A stretch of 64,000 nt of DNA. Origin: Bdellovibrionota bacterium (lineage in GTDB: Bacteria > Bdellovibrionota_C > UBA2361 > JAFLCA01). This document shows, piece after piece, positions 42,741 to 50,613 of this stretch. Positions within the stretch are counted from its first letter, which is position 1; every line of letters begins with the position of its first letter. The notes below the pieces were generated by a model, which worked only from the letters and a program-made list of their open reading frames with translations, ran no database searches and was not told the DNA's origin. The position numbers and the translations under genes were made by a program. The stretch is from assembly GCA_030584005.1 (NCBI GenBank), contig CP129486.1, positions 62,001 to 126,000 of the forward strand, given 5' to 3'.

Positions 42741-44003
42741 ATGAGTGTGATCACCTTCGCTGATGTAGTGCACCAGGCCATCTCCTTCTCGCAGGACACA
42801 CCGGAGGAGGCGCTCCTGTTGCGGCTCATAGACACGCCATGGGTACAGAGGCTTCGCGACATTAGCCAAACCGCAAATACACGGCTTGTTTACATGTTCT
42901 CCGAGCATTCACGCTTTGGTCATTGCCTGGGCGTAGCCTATCTCGCCGCGCTGCTCCTGAGAAAACTCGAAACGCGGCACCCCGATGTAGTGCGCCCCTA
43001 TCGCGCAGCTGTGTTGGCGGCAGCACTGCTGCACGATGTGGGCCATCTCGCACCGGGTGCGCACACCGCGTACCGGACCTGGTTTCCCGATGTTGCCGAT
43101 AATCATGAAGCGATCGCGGCAAAGATCTGCTGCACAGATGCACAGATCGCCGCAATCCTTTCCGACTACTCGCAACATCTGCCTCAACAGGTGGCTAGTG
43201 TTATCGAAGAGGATCCCTCGCTGCCGGCTTGGACCTGGGAGCTGCTCTCGGGGGGCGGCTGGAATGTGGACCGCGGCAATTGGTGCATCGTGGACAGTAT
43301 CCTTGCTGGTGTTCAGTATGGGCACTACAACATACCCGCTCTCACCGATTCTCTTGATATCAGCCCACAGGGACAGCTGATTCTCCAGGAGAACCGGCTT
43401 GATGCGATGATGCACTTTGCGGTTTCACGACACGCCATGTACCGCCAGATATACCAGCATCGGGTGCTGCTCTCTGCGGATACTATCAACGCAGCAATCG
43501 TGCGTCGGGCCAGAGACCTCGGTGTGGGATTAGACTTCGCGGATGACACCATGCGAGAGGTGCTTGCGGCACACACGCCGGATGCCCTGTCCTTGCATGC
43601 CATATTCCGCATGCGCGAGGCATGGTGGCGCTACCACCTGTTCCGCTGGGCCGACGGCTCCGACGGTATTCTTGCTGATCTCTCCTCACGCCTGATCAAC
43701 CGCAGGTTGTTTAAGACAGTTCGTCTCACACCCGGAGACTCCACGCTCAGGTCGCAAGCACAGCGGGCAGTCGAGCAAATCGGACTTGACCCTCGTTACT
43801 ATCTGCATGAGGTTTCGACCCAGGCGGTGCATAGCGGCGACTCGCACCAGGCAATTCAGGTGCGCATGGACTCCGGACACATTCGGCCCTTAGCCGATGC
43901 AGATCCGTTGTTTCGCACGATGATGGTGGAGGATCAGAGCACCGACAAGCGCTGGCTCGTCATGCCGTCAGAAGCAAAGGCTCTGCTGGGGCGAGAGCGC
44001 TAG
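42741..44003 (+). CDS. HD-domain phosphohydrolase (dNTPase/SAMHD1-like)
   Basis: 420 residues. Metal ligands are in HSRFGHCLGVAYLA (first His), ALLHDVGHLAPGAH (HD pair) and GGWNVDRGNWCIVDSILAG (final Asp), in the order and spacing of YdhJ/SAMHD1-type enzymes, which cleave dNTPs or related phosphoesters. The C-terminal 150 residues contain ADGSDGILADLSSRLINRRLFKTVRL (in parts), seen in this group. It directly follows the RibBA-like gene. A nucleotide-related joint role is possible but unproven. The stop codon lies inside a palindromic repeat (44000-44035). Confidence 0.88.
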   Translation: MSVITFADVVHQAISFSQDTPEEALLLRLIDTPWVQRLRDISQTANTRLVYMFSEHSRFGHCLGVAYLAALLLRKLETRHPDVVRPYRAAVLAAALLHDVGHLAPGAHTAYRTWFPDVADNHEAIAAKICCTDAQIAAILSDYSQHLPQQVASVIEEDPSLPAWTWELLSGGGWNVDRGNWCIVDSILAGVQYGHYNIPALTDSLDISPQGQLILQENRLDAMMHFAVSRHAMYRQIYQHRVLLSADTINAAIVRRARDLGVGLDFADDTMREVLAAHTPDALSLHAIFRMREAWWRYHLFRWADGSDGILADLSSRLINRRLFKTVRLTPGDSTLRSQAQRAVEQIGLDPRYYLHEVSTQAVHSGDSHQAIQVRMDSGHIRPLADADPLFRTMMVEDQSTDKRWLVMPSEAKALLGRER

Positions 44004-44035
44004 GGAGACACTGAACCCATTCAGCGTATCCCTAG
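44000..44035. repeat. GGATACGCTGA-family palindrome, copy 3
   Basis: CTAGGGAGACACTGAA (44000-44015) and TTCAGCGTATCCCTAG (44020-44035) pair at 14 of 16 positions with a four-base loop. It includes the TAG stop of the HD gene. Confidence 0.7.
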
Positions 44036-44186
44036 AAGTCATTTTTTGAATAGGCTCCTGCCCATTTGAACAGCGCTCCAAACTTCACCGGACCTCGCCA
44101 GGGTGGTCGGCAGTAATAGGAAAGAACGGGCCCGATCAGGCCGCACTGATTCTCCTCAGTGATTCACGGTGCTGCCCTGTATCGAT

Positions 44187-45320
44187 CTAGGGAATCGCGT
44201 CCGGCGCGTAGGTGTCGATAAACTGCCGATTCACGCTCGACTGCAGATTCACAAAGCCGGAGGTATCGGTAGGCCCGCAATCCTCAGAGTAGCCGTAGCT
44301 TGTAATTCCGGCCAACACATAGCTGGAATCCCGCGCAACTACCAGCGGTCCACCCGAATCCCCGTTGCAGGTGTTTGCCCACTCTGCGCCATCGGTGGCA
44401 TGGTCAAAGAGTGCGATAATCTCCTCGCTAGTCACATCATTGATGCGCATCTTGCCAGCCATTAACTCGTCACTGGTGCTGTTGCCTCCTACGCCGATCC
44501 CTACCCGGCCATAACCAGCGATATAGGCGGTTTCACCTGAGGTGAACGAATCCGAGGCACTCACGATACTGAGCACCCGGGTTGGCAGATCTTGGTCCAG
44601 TGTCAAGATTGCCAGATCATATGGGCCGGGTGTCCCCGTGCCATTATTCGGGTGCAACGCATAGCCGGTCGCGCTGTAGGTGTTTCCATCGCCGGGTACG
44701 ATATCCACAGCGCTGGCTCTATCCGCACCTGCTGCGATGCAGTGCGATGCGGTGAGCACCACGCGCGGCGCAATCACGTTGCCGGTACAACGGTATTGAT
44801 CGGCACCAAAAAACACATCGAGGCGCACAATTGGCGAATCTCCAATCGTACAGCTGCTGCCATTGATGATGCGTGCAGTCACCCCATCCGTCGACGCTCC
44901 AAGCGCCTCGCAGGCGGATGTATCTGTGGGCGGAGGCGAGTCATCGGGTGGGGTAACCGAATCATCCTCATGAATAAGCCCCTGTTTGCACAATCTGCCC
45001 TGTCGCACCAGAGTGGCAAAGGCCTGCGCACGCCGCTGATATGCAGCGCGGCCCGTCTCCTGATACAGCCAGCGGTAGTACCACATGCTTTCGCGACGAG
45101 TCCTAATGAACTGAGCGGCCGCAAAGTACCTGAGGATTTCGTTGGTCGAAGGATCGATCTTCACAATATACGGATACAATCCATCCCCCTCCTCTTCATA
45201 CGAGCATGCAAAATTGGCGTTCGAGAATATATACAACCCAGCCTCTTGAGCCTGCGTGGGCCTTGCAAATGAGCCAAGCACTGCCACAATGAACGCGATA
45301 GCTACCTGAACTCTCTTCAT
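44187..45320 (-). CDS. Secreted trypsin-like serine protease
   Basis: 377 residues with a signal peptide (MKRVQVAIAFIVAVLGSFARPTQA). An N-terminal domain of about 100 residues with paired Cys precedes a Pro/Asp linker (DDSVTPPDDSPPPTDTSA). The S1 protease domain follows, with catalytic His in VLTASHCIAAG, Asp in YDLAILTLDQD and Ser in CNGDSGGPLVV. IING before the domain (RIINGSSCTIG) resembles the activation site, suggesting a zymogen. The Asp six residues before the catalytic Ser is not clear, so specificity cannot be set. ATG 45320 was chosen for its signal peptide. It neighbours two other secreted-protein genes. Confidence 0.9.
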   Translation of the reverse strand: MKRVQVAIAFIVAVLGSFARPTQAQEAGLYIFSNANFACSYEEEGDGLYPYIVKIDPSTNEILRYFAAAQFIRTRRESMWYYRWLYQETGRAAYQRRAQAFATLVRQGRLCKQGLIHEDDSVTPPDDSPPPTDTSACEALGASTDGVTARIINGSSCTIGDSPIVRLDVFFGADQYRCTGNVIAPRVVLTASHCIAAGADRASAVDIVPGDGNTYSATGYALHPNNGTGTPGPYDLAILTLDQDLPTRVLSIVSASDSFTSGETAYIAGYGRVGIGVGGNSTSDELMAGKMRINDVTSEEIIALFDHATDGAEWANTCNGDSGGPLVVARDSSYVLAGITSYGYSEDCGPTDTSGFVNLQSSVNRQFIDTYAPDAIP

Positions 45321-45543
45321 GATCGTCGTTTGCTCCAACCTATACCCGATACACTTTCACGGCAGACTATTCGGTAGTCGGACCTGCCGAGAAATAGGTG
45401 GCCGCCCGCGTCACGGCGCAGCCTTGTGGTCATTTCGGTACAGCTGGAAGCGGACCTAAGATCCCTGGGCCAAATATTTCCAGGATCACTGATGCTGGGT
45501 GGCTCAGGGTGAATATAGGGGACTTGGCTGCTCGTAATTCTTA

Positions 45544-46668
45544 TCAGCGCCGTGGTAGCAGCAACACATTCCCGAAATTGCGGCTCACGATGTGCCCCTT
45601 ATTGGTCAAGCCGGTAAGCCCCCACCCTAGATCTTCATGGGGCCCGTAGAAATCATCAATCAGCTCATCGAGATCAGCGATTTCATCCGTTCGGCTATTC
45701 CAGAGCCATGTGCTCGATTCTCCCATGCCGAGATAGGCATTGATAAGCACCTCCCCTCTATCGTTGAATCCGCCGATGTCGAAGCTATATCCCTCAATTG
45801 GTCGCTGCACGATTGCGGCACCCCGTTGAGGCGACCAAACAAAAATTCGATGCTGCATTCCCCCGCCATCTGGATCGACCGCCTGAAGTCCCAATACCTC
45901 TCCAAGATTATTGAGACGCGCGCTGAATGCCTGTTCCGGTTGACTGAGCTCCGCAGGCAATACGGTGAGGCGAAATCCACCCTCTCCGGGGGTGGCCAGC
46001 ACTAGACGACTGCCGCTTGCATCGCCGCCCACAAGTAGTATCTGAGCCTGCTCATTGATCGCCAAACCATAACGAAGGGTGATCTGAGGCTGCGGTTGAC
46101 TACGGTCAAGGAGATCGGCGATCCGAAACACGCGGCCACCCAATCCTATGACTGGGATTGACTCATAGGTCGCGCTGCTATATTGGGTGCCCAAAAGGAT
46201 TTCATAGCTGTTGAGGTCATGAAAATCTTGGGTATATCCGCTTGGAGCAGCAGGAACCGCGGTCACTCGATCTCCCGCGCTCACGTACTGTGCCCAGGGG
46301 GTAGATATGAGGGCGCGCAGGCCTCCGGCGCCCTCTCGCATGACGCTCACCTGGCAATAGGAGACCCCCTCTGGAACCGCTATAGGCCTGAGTACCCGAT
46401 CGGCCAATGAGAGATAATAGGGGAACTCTTGTGACGGCACATACACTGTCCCATAGACTAATCCGCCTTCAGTGATCCCCTGCACATTGAAGGGCGTGGC
46501 GTCGAATAATACATTGCTTCGAACAAAGTGGGGCAGTGCGTCCTTCCGTTGGGCGGCGAGAAGATCCGTTGCTCCTTGGGTGCCCCCTTCACTTTTCAGG
46601 GGATCGGCTACCGCAACACCCACTCCAGAAAGAAGACTTAAACCGACACTCACGATCAACCTCTTCAT
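45544..46668 (-). CDS. Secreted HAF-repeat-like protein 1
   Basis: 374 residues; ATG 46668 has an AGGAG eight bases upstream and starts a signal peptide (MKRLIVSVGLSLLSGVGVAVA). The mature part is a repeated beta pattern of about 45-60 residues: INEQAQILLVGG, LNNLGEVLGLQA, FNDRGEVLINAY and LTNKGHIVSRNF, each with N-[ED]-x-G-x-[IV]-[LV]. This recalls the HAF repeats of extracellular beta-propeller proteins of unknown function. WLWNSRTDEIADLDELI near the end is also typical. It is paralogous to the gene at 47172-48359. Both share a palindrome about 40-60 bp upstream. Confidence 0.7.
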   Translation of the reverse strand: MKRLIVSVGLSLLSGVGVAVADPLKSEGGTQGATDLLAAQRKDALPHFVRSNVLFDATPFNVQGITEGGLVYGTVYVPSQEFPYYLSLADRVLRPIAVPEGVSYCQVSVMREGAGGLRALISTPWAQYVSAGDRVTAVPAAPSGYTQDFHDLNSYEILLGTQYSSATYESIPVIGLGGRVFRIADLLDRSQPQPQITLRYGLAINEQAQILLVGGDASGSRLVLATPGEGGFRLTVLPAELSQPEQAFSARLNNLGEVLGLQAVDPDGGGMQHRIFVWSPQRGAAIVQRPIEGYSFDIGGFNDRGEVLINAYLGMGESSTWLWNSRTDEIADLDELIDDFYGPHEDLGWGLTGLTNKGHIVSRNFGNVLLLPRR

Positions 46669-46726
46669 AAACAATCTCCTATTCACAGGGGGCATCAGCC
46701 CACCGTAGTGACAGTATACAAATCAA

Positions 46727-46741
46727 TGTGCAAATTACACA
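46727..46741 (-). promoter_or_regulatory. TGTGCAAATTACACA palindrome upstream of HAF-like gene 1
   Basis: Fifteen-base near-palindrome 59 bp upstream of the start codon. It differs at one position from the perfect one at 48396-48410. The TGTG-N7-CACA form recalls CRP/FNR half-sites, but the spacing is one base shorter than the CRP norm. Confidence 0.6.
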
Positions 46742-46867
46742 CCATCTCTGGACTCGCCTAGAGAGTGCGCAGGTAATCAAAATTATTCGTAGAAGTCCCG
46801 GCAACGGGCGTACATCAAGGTGACAGAGGGGGCGGCTACTGGAGGCGCAATCGCCTCAATACAAACG

Positions 46868-47143
46868 CGCTCACCCCTTGATGACCTGGTTTCCTGAGTC
46901 AATAAGTTCGTAAGTACGTCGAGTCTCAGGAGACTAGCCGGCCAGGGATGGCCGGGCAGCCGCGAAGCGGCTGAAGCGACGCGGAGCTGGGGCTCTTGGG
47001 GGCCCCAGCAGAGCTTTGAGCGAATTCGACGCAGGACAGGAAGTCCGAAGTCGAATGAACAGCACTCTAGTCTGCCGAGCAACCGACTGCCGGATTTTGC
47101 AATTCATTCCTGACTCGGGAGACTAGTCATCAAGGGGTGAGCG
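46868..47143. repeat. Mosaic structured repeat element, copy A
   Basis: An element bounded by perfect 18-bp inverted repeats: CGCTCACCCCTTGATGAC (46868-46885) and its complement (47126-47143). Inside, TCCTGAGTCA (left) faces TGACTCGGGA (right). The body matches copy B (50255-50613) over most of its length: the GCCGCGAAGCGGCT hairpin, GAGCTGGGGCTC with GGGGCCCCAGC, and ATTCGAC with GTCGAAT. A frame through it (46783-47082, minus) resembles one in copy B but is probably a by-product of the repeat. It fills most of the gap between the two HAF-like genes. Confidence 0.7.
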
Positions 47144-47171
47144 TCGAAACTTCTATACTATGTGACGACTG

Positions 47172-48359
47172 TTACTTTCGGATGGGTTGGACCAAGACCG
47201 GGTCCTCTGAACGGTTCTCACTTCTTCCCGTAATCACCATCATGCCCTTTCCGTTCATTGCGTTGCCGAGGCGGTAGGTGCCGATAGTGCTATGTGTCTG
47301 CGTGAGCGCGATCACATCAGAGGCCACGTCTAGTTGGATCGCCTCCTGGATGTCCGCTACCGCTCCCGTGCGGCTATTGAAATGGACGAATCGATAATCC
47401 ACTTCGTATTCCAACTCTCGGATCGAGAGCAGGACCTCGCCACCGTCACTGAACCCCACTATCCGGGCCGGTCCAAAGGGGGTGTCTGTCTCCAGTTGAG
47501 CAGTGCGAATCCCATCAACCGGTGACCACACGAAGTGCACTACCCGGTGTTCGAACATATTCTCGCTGATGGTTCTTGTCATTGCGACCTCCCCTGCGTT
47601 GTTGAGCAGGAATCCGCTCACCGGCATCGGGTTGAGCAGATCGATCGGAAGAATTTCGACTCTAAACCCCGTAGCCGTGGGCGTAGCAAGAGCGAGGGTA
47701 GCGCGGTTCCCTTGGAACGCCTGCAATAGCAGCTGATTTGCATCGTTGATACGCAGAGCCATCGAATATTGCACATTAGGCTGAGGCACACTTCGATCGA
47801 GCAGATCAATAAATCTGAAGGTACGACCCCCGATGGCTACCATCGGTGTTGTGGCGCCTGTCGAGAGATTAGTCCCCGTTCCGATGAGAATGCCCCAGCT
47901 ATTAATGTCATCGAATTCATAGAGCCGGTGGCCGCTGGGCGGGGGTGGCACCGCAGCAATCTGGGAGCCTTCCGTCACAAACTGCCCACGCGAGGTGTTG
48001 AGCAGCGCTCTTCGAACCCCCGCTCCATCGCGTACCTTCCTGATTTCTTCTAGGTATGCTGCGTCCGGCATTGGTAGCGCTTCCAAAGATTGACTGCCGG
48101 CGGCTAGAAAATAGGGCTGTGTCGCGCCCGCGCTTTGCACGGTTCCGTAAATGCCACCCATCTCGGTAATTCCAGCGGCTCGAAATTCACTGTCGTTGCG
48201 AAAGAGCCAGTTCGCACCGAATGTGGGAGGCTCAACCTGCTGCTGTTCTTTGAGCACCTCCGGCACCCCAGAACCTCCGTCATCTGCGATAGGATCTGCC
48301 AATGCAACAGTACTGACCGCCAGCACACTGAAACCTACTCCTAAAATCCAGCACTTCAT
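47172..48359 (-). CDS. Secreted HAF-repeat-like protein 2
   Basis: 395 residues; ATG 48359 has AAGGTG upstream and a signal peptide (MKCWILGVGFSVLAVSTVALA). The mature part has the same strand pattern as its paralogue at 45544-46668: GITEMGGIYGTV, INDANQLLLQAF, LNNAGEVAMTRT, FSDGGEVLLSIR and MNGKGMMVITGR. TFRFIDLLDRSVPQPNVQYSMAL matches VFRIADLLDRSQPQPQITLRYGL (in parts) in the paralogue. The function is unknown; possibly a secreted binding propeller. The gap to the paralogue holds a mosaic repeat element, and a perfect palindrome lies 37 bp upstream of its start. Confidence 0.7.
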   Translation of the reverse strand: MKCWILGVGFSVLAVSTVALADPIADDGGSGVPEVLKEQQQVEPPTFGANWLFRNDSEFRAAGITEMGGIYGTVQSAGATQPYFLAAGSQSLEALPMPDAAYLEEIRKVRDGAGVRRALLNTSRGQFVTEGSQIAAVPPPPSGHRLYEFDDINSWGILIGTGTNLSTGATTPMVAIGGRTFRFIDLLDRSVPQPNVQYSMALRINDANQLLLQAFQGNRATLALATPTATGFRVEILPIDLLNPMPVSGFLLNNAGEVAMTRTISENMFEHRVVHFVWSPVDGIRTAQLETDTPFGPARIVGFSDGGEVLLSIRELEYEVDYRFVHFNSRTGAVADIQEAIQLDVASDVIALTQTHSTIGTYRLGNAMNGKGMMVITGRSENRSEDPVLVQPIRK

Positions 48360-48395
48360 ATGTAAGCACCTTATAAAAACAAGACACTAGCCTCA

Positions 48396-48410
48396 TGTGC
48401 AAATTGCACA
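48396..48410 (-). promoter_or_regulatory. TGTGCAAATTGCACA palindrome upstream of HAF-like gene 2
   Basis: Perfect 15-base palindrome, 37 bp upstream of the start codon, matching the site upstream of the paralogue. Probably a shared operator. Confidence 0.65.
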
Positions 48411-48578
48411 CCAAGCACGCTGGCCCAACGGTACCTGCTTGGGAACCAATTCCATAAGGGACTATATCGAATGTAACGTTACGGAAGCGCCCTTCCTGCG
48501 AAAGAAACGGAGGTAGTGATAGGTAATTTGCGTGGGCCGTGCATACGTGCAGAAAAGCACGCCGCAATCAGCGCTGGC

Positions 48579-48944
48579 TCAAGAGTAGTGCGCCTGGGAG
48601 ATCATCAGCGCTTCCACTGGATGTCCACCAATCAGATGGTCAGTGATAATCTTCTCCAGGTTCTCAGGAGTACAGTGCCGATACCAAATTCCCTGCGGAT
48701 ACACGACGGCGATGGGGCCGTCCAGGCACACCCGCAGACAATTTGCCTTTGTTCGCTGGACGAGTATGCCCTGGCTCTTTAGTTCATCGGTACGCGCTTT
48801 GAGATAGTTCCACGATGCAATTCCGGCCTCTTTGGTACAGCACTTGGGACTGCTTTGATCCGCGCACAGGAAGATGTGGTGGCGGTAGGAGCCTAACGAA
48901 CGAGTGGCTACAATCGCTGTGAGTGCATCCGATAATTCCGACAT
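48579..48944 (-). CDS. Thioredoxin-fold [2Fe-2S] ferredoxin
   Basis: 121 residues. [18 protein letters not shown] and [29 protein letters not shown] (in parts) supply the Cys pattern of the thioredoxin-like [2Fe-2S] ferredoxins: a first Cys followed by a Cys pair nine to ten residues later, then CxxxC. The C-terminal [16 protein letters not shown] is also diagnostic of the family. It is cytosolic and serves as an electron carrier. The gene stands alone; its redox partner is not visible in the window. An extra Cys in CCTK makes cluster ligation ambiguous between two candidates. Confidence 0.92.
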   Translation of the reverse strand: MSELSDALTAIVATRSLGSYRHHIFLCADQSSPKCCTKEAGIASWNYLKARTDELKSQGILVQRTKANCLRVCLDGPIAVVYPQGIWYRHCTPENLEKIITDHLIGGHPVEALMISQAHYS

Positions 48945-49115
48945 TGGCCCCCCTTTTTACATCGCAAACCCGACATCGAATCAGGACGAACTACCTGTTG
49001 ACCTTATAACCCGGAAAGGATCCGCTTGATAGCAGGGGTTCCAAGCCCGGAAGAGGTCTCCTCCGTAACCTGAGCCCTTGATCATAATTGCCGGTCAGGT
49101 AACGTACAGACTCGC

Positions 49116-49766
49116 ATGACCCATCTATTGGAATTCAAAGACGGCAAGTCCGAACCTCTCGGTACATTCTATTGTGTCGGCAGAAATTACGAAGCGCACG
49201 CCCGGGAGATGGGCGCTGCCCCCGGCGATGCTCCAGTAATTTTCATCAAACCACCGAGCGCTTATCTGCCGCCGGAGTTGCCGTTCCGGATTCCTGCGAT
49301 CTCCAAGCAGGTGCAGCATGAAGTTGAATTGGTAGCGATGGTGGGCGGAAGAGATGACACCTTGCATGTTGCAGCAGTGGCCGTCGGTATGGACATGACC
49401 TTGCGCGATCTACAGAGGGCCGCCAAAGAACGGGGGGAACCTTGGGCGGTCTCGAAGGGCTTCCGAGGCTCAGCCCCCCTCTCCCCTTTTATACGGATCA
49501 AGGATGTGCCCTGTGCACTGGCCGAGTTGAGTATCGAACTTAGCCGTGACGGCCAGACAGTGCAAAAGGGCAGGGTCGCTGAAATGCGTTGGGGAGTCGC
49601 GGAGTTGATCTCACATATTGATTCTATCTTTGGGCTTGCGCCGGGAGATTGCATCTTCACCGGTACCCCTGATGGGGTTGGTCCAGTGCATCCTGGCGAG
49701 CGATTCACTGCATCTCTCTGTTTCGGACAGCAGGTATTGACCTCACGAGTGCTGGAGGTGCGTTAA
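49116..49766 (+). CDS. Fumarylacetoacetate hydrolase-family enzyme
   Basis: 216 residues, the length of single-domain FAH enzymes such as YcgM/FAHD1, which hydrolyse or decarboxylate acylpyruvates. The metal-binding pattern is visible as FYCVGRNYEAHAREMG, FIKPPSAYLPP, VQHEVELVAMVGG (two Glu ligands), MDMTLRDLQRAAKERGEPWAVSKGF (third acid, in parts), and the conserved IFTGTPDGVGPVHPG near the end. It precedes a long non-coding stretch containing two T-run hairpins that can end its transcript. Confidence 0.92.
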   Translation: MTHLLEFKDGKSEPLGTFYCVGRNYEAHAREMGAAPGDAPVIFIKPPSAYLPPELPFRIPAISKQVQHEVELVAMVGGRDDTLHVAAVAVGMDMTLRDLQRAAKERGEPWAVSKGFRGSAPLSPFIRIKDVPCALAELSIELSRDGQTVQKGRVAEMRWGVAELISHIDSIFGLAPGDCIFTGTPDGVGPVHPGERFTASLCFGQQVLTSRVLEVR

Positions 49767-49856
49767 TTTCGTAGCGCCCTCCATGCGGCAGTGCCTCCGC
49801 CTGGCCTCATTCCTGCAATAGTAGTCTGTACAGTGCGTGAACGTTAAGCGTAGCAA

Positions 49857-49927
49857 GGGGTTAGCGAGGCTGGTGACGTTCTTTGTCAGCATCAGGAACA
49901 AAGAATGTCACCATCCTCAATAGCCCC
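49857..49927 (+). other. 30-bp-stem hairpin of unknown function
   Basis: Two 30-base arms (49857-49886 and 49898-49927) with an 11-base loop. The inner 15 pairs (GGTGACGTTCTTTGT and its partner) have one mismatch and the outer arm has several, including G-T pairs. No T-run follows. It could be part of an RNA or a palindromic DNA element. Confidence 0.6.
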
Positions 49928-49953
49928 GGCCCCTGGGTGACAAATTTTGGGTT

Positions 49954-50016
49954 GCCGATGTGGGTGCCTTCAAGCCCCCTCATTCTATGAACACCCACAT
50001 CGGCGACATCTTTTTT
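49954..50016 (+). terminator. Terminator-like hairpin after the FAH gene
   Basis: GCCGATGTGGGTG (49954-49966) pairs perfectly with CACCCACATCGGC (49992-50004). It has a 25-base loop and is followed by GACATCTTTTTT. A small RNA ending here is also possible. Confidence 0.65.
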
Positions 50017-50082
50017 ACGTTCGGCACGCTTGGCAAACGGGAAGTACCCCGTTCCTAGAACAAGTTTCCGCGTAGGTGTGCT

Positions 50083-50138
50083 GCGCGGAGAGGGTTGCCC
50101 CTAATTTTTTCGAGGCCCTCTCCGCGCTTTCTTTTTTT
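50083..50138 (+). terminator. Strong rho-independent terminator
   Basis: GCGCGGAGAGGG (50083-50094) and CCCTCTCCGCGC (50116-50127) form a perfect 12-bp stem, followed by TTTCTTTTTTT. The nearest coding gene upstream ended over 300 bp earlier, with another terminator between. A short untranslated RNA upstream of it is therefore likely. Confidence 0.8.
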
Positions 50139-50162
50139 GGCGGCGGCTGATCTGTTCATCGT

Positions 50163-50214
50163 GAGATTGGGGCTATTTAAGGTGAACGACCCCATGCCAG
50201 GAACAGCCAATCTC
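50163..50214 (+). other. Hairpin downstream of the terminator
   Basis: GAGATTGGGGCT (50163-50174) and AGCCAATCTC (50205-50214) pair over ten positions with a two-base bulge. It is the fourth strong structure in a 360-bp span. Confidence 0.5.
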
Positions 50215-50254
50215 GCTGGCAATTGTGCAATCAATCGACTTATTTCACAGGGTG

Positions 50255-50613
50255 CTAGTCTCCTGAGTCAATGAGTTCGTAAATAAGTCGGGTTCAGGAG
50301 CTGAGCGGGCCAGGCAGCCGCGAAGCGGCTAGAGCGACGCGGAGTTGGGGCTCGTGGCGTCCCCAGCAGAGCTTAAGGCGAATTCGACGCAGGTCAGGAA
50401 GTCCGGCGTCGAATGAACAAGACTCTAGAGCGCATCCGGTAATGCGCTCTAGGCAAGGCATGGATGGCTTGCGCAAACGCCGCGAGGCGTTTGGCGCCGC
50501 AAAGATGCGGTGTTTGGGGGCCCCGTCTTTGCGTGGCCATTTCCGGTTGCGTTCTAGTGTGCCGAGCAACCGGCTGTCGAATGTTGCAATTTATTGCTGA
50601 CTCCGGAGCCTAG
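50255..50613. repeat. Mosaic structured repeat element, copy B
   Basis: Bounded by CTAGTCTCCTGAGTCA (50255-50270) and TGACTCCGGAGCCTAG (50598-50613), imperfect inverted repeats ending in CTAG. The body matches copy A at 46868-47143. Copy B carries an additional roughly 125-bp block (about 50429-50556) with its own hairpins: GAGCGCAT/ATGCGCTC, AAACGCC/GGCGTTT and CGCAAAGA/TCTTTGCG. Its right end supplies the stop codon of the haem-oxygenase-fold gene. Confidence 0.7.

Noticed and set aside
46783..47082. Frame within repeat copy A similar to one in copy B (50294-50569)
   Set aside because: The similarity follows from the DNA repeat; there is no ribosome-binding site and the frames differ at both ends.
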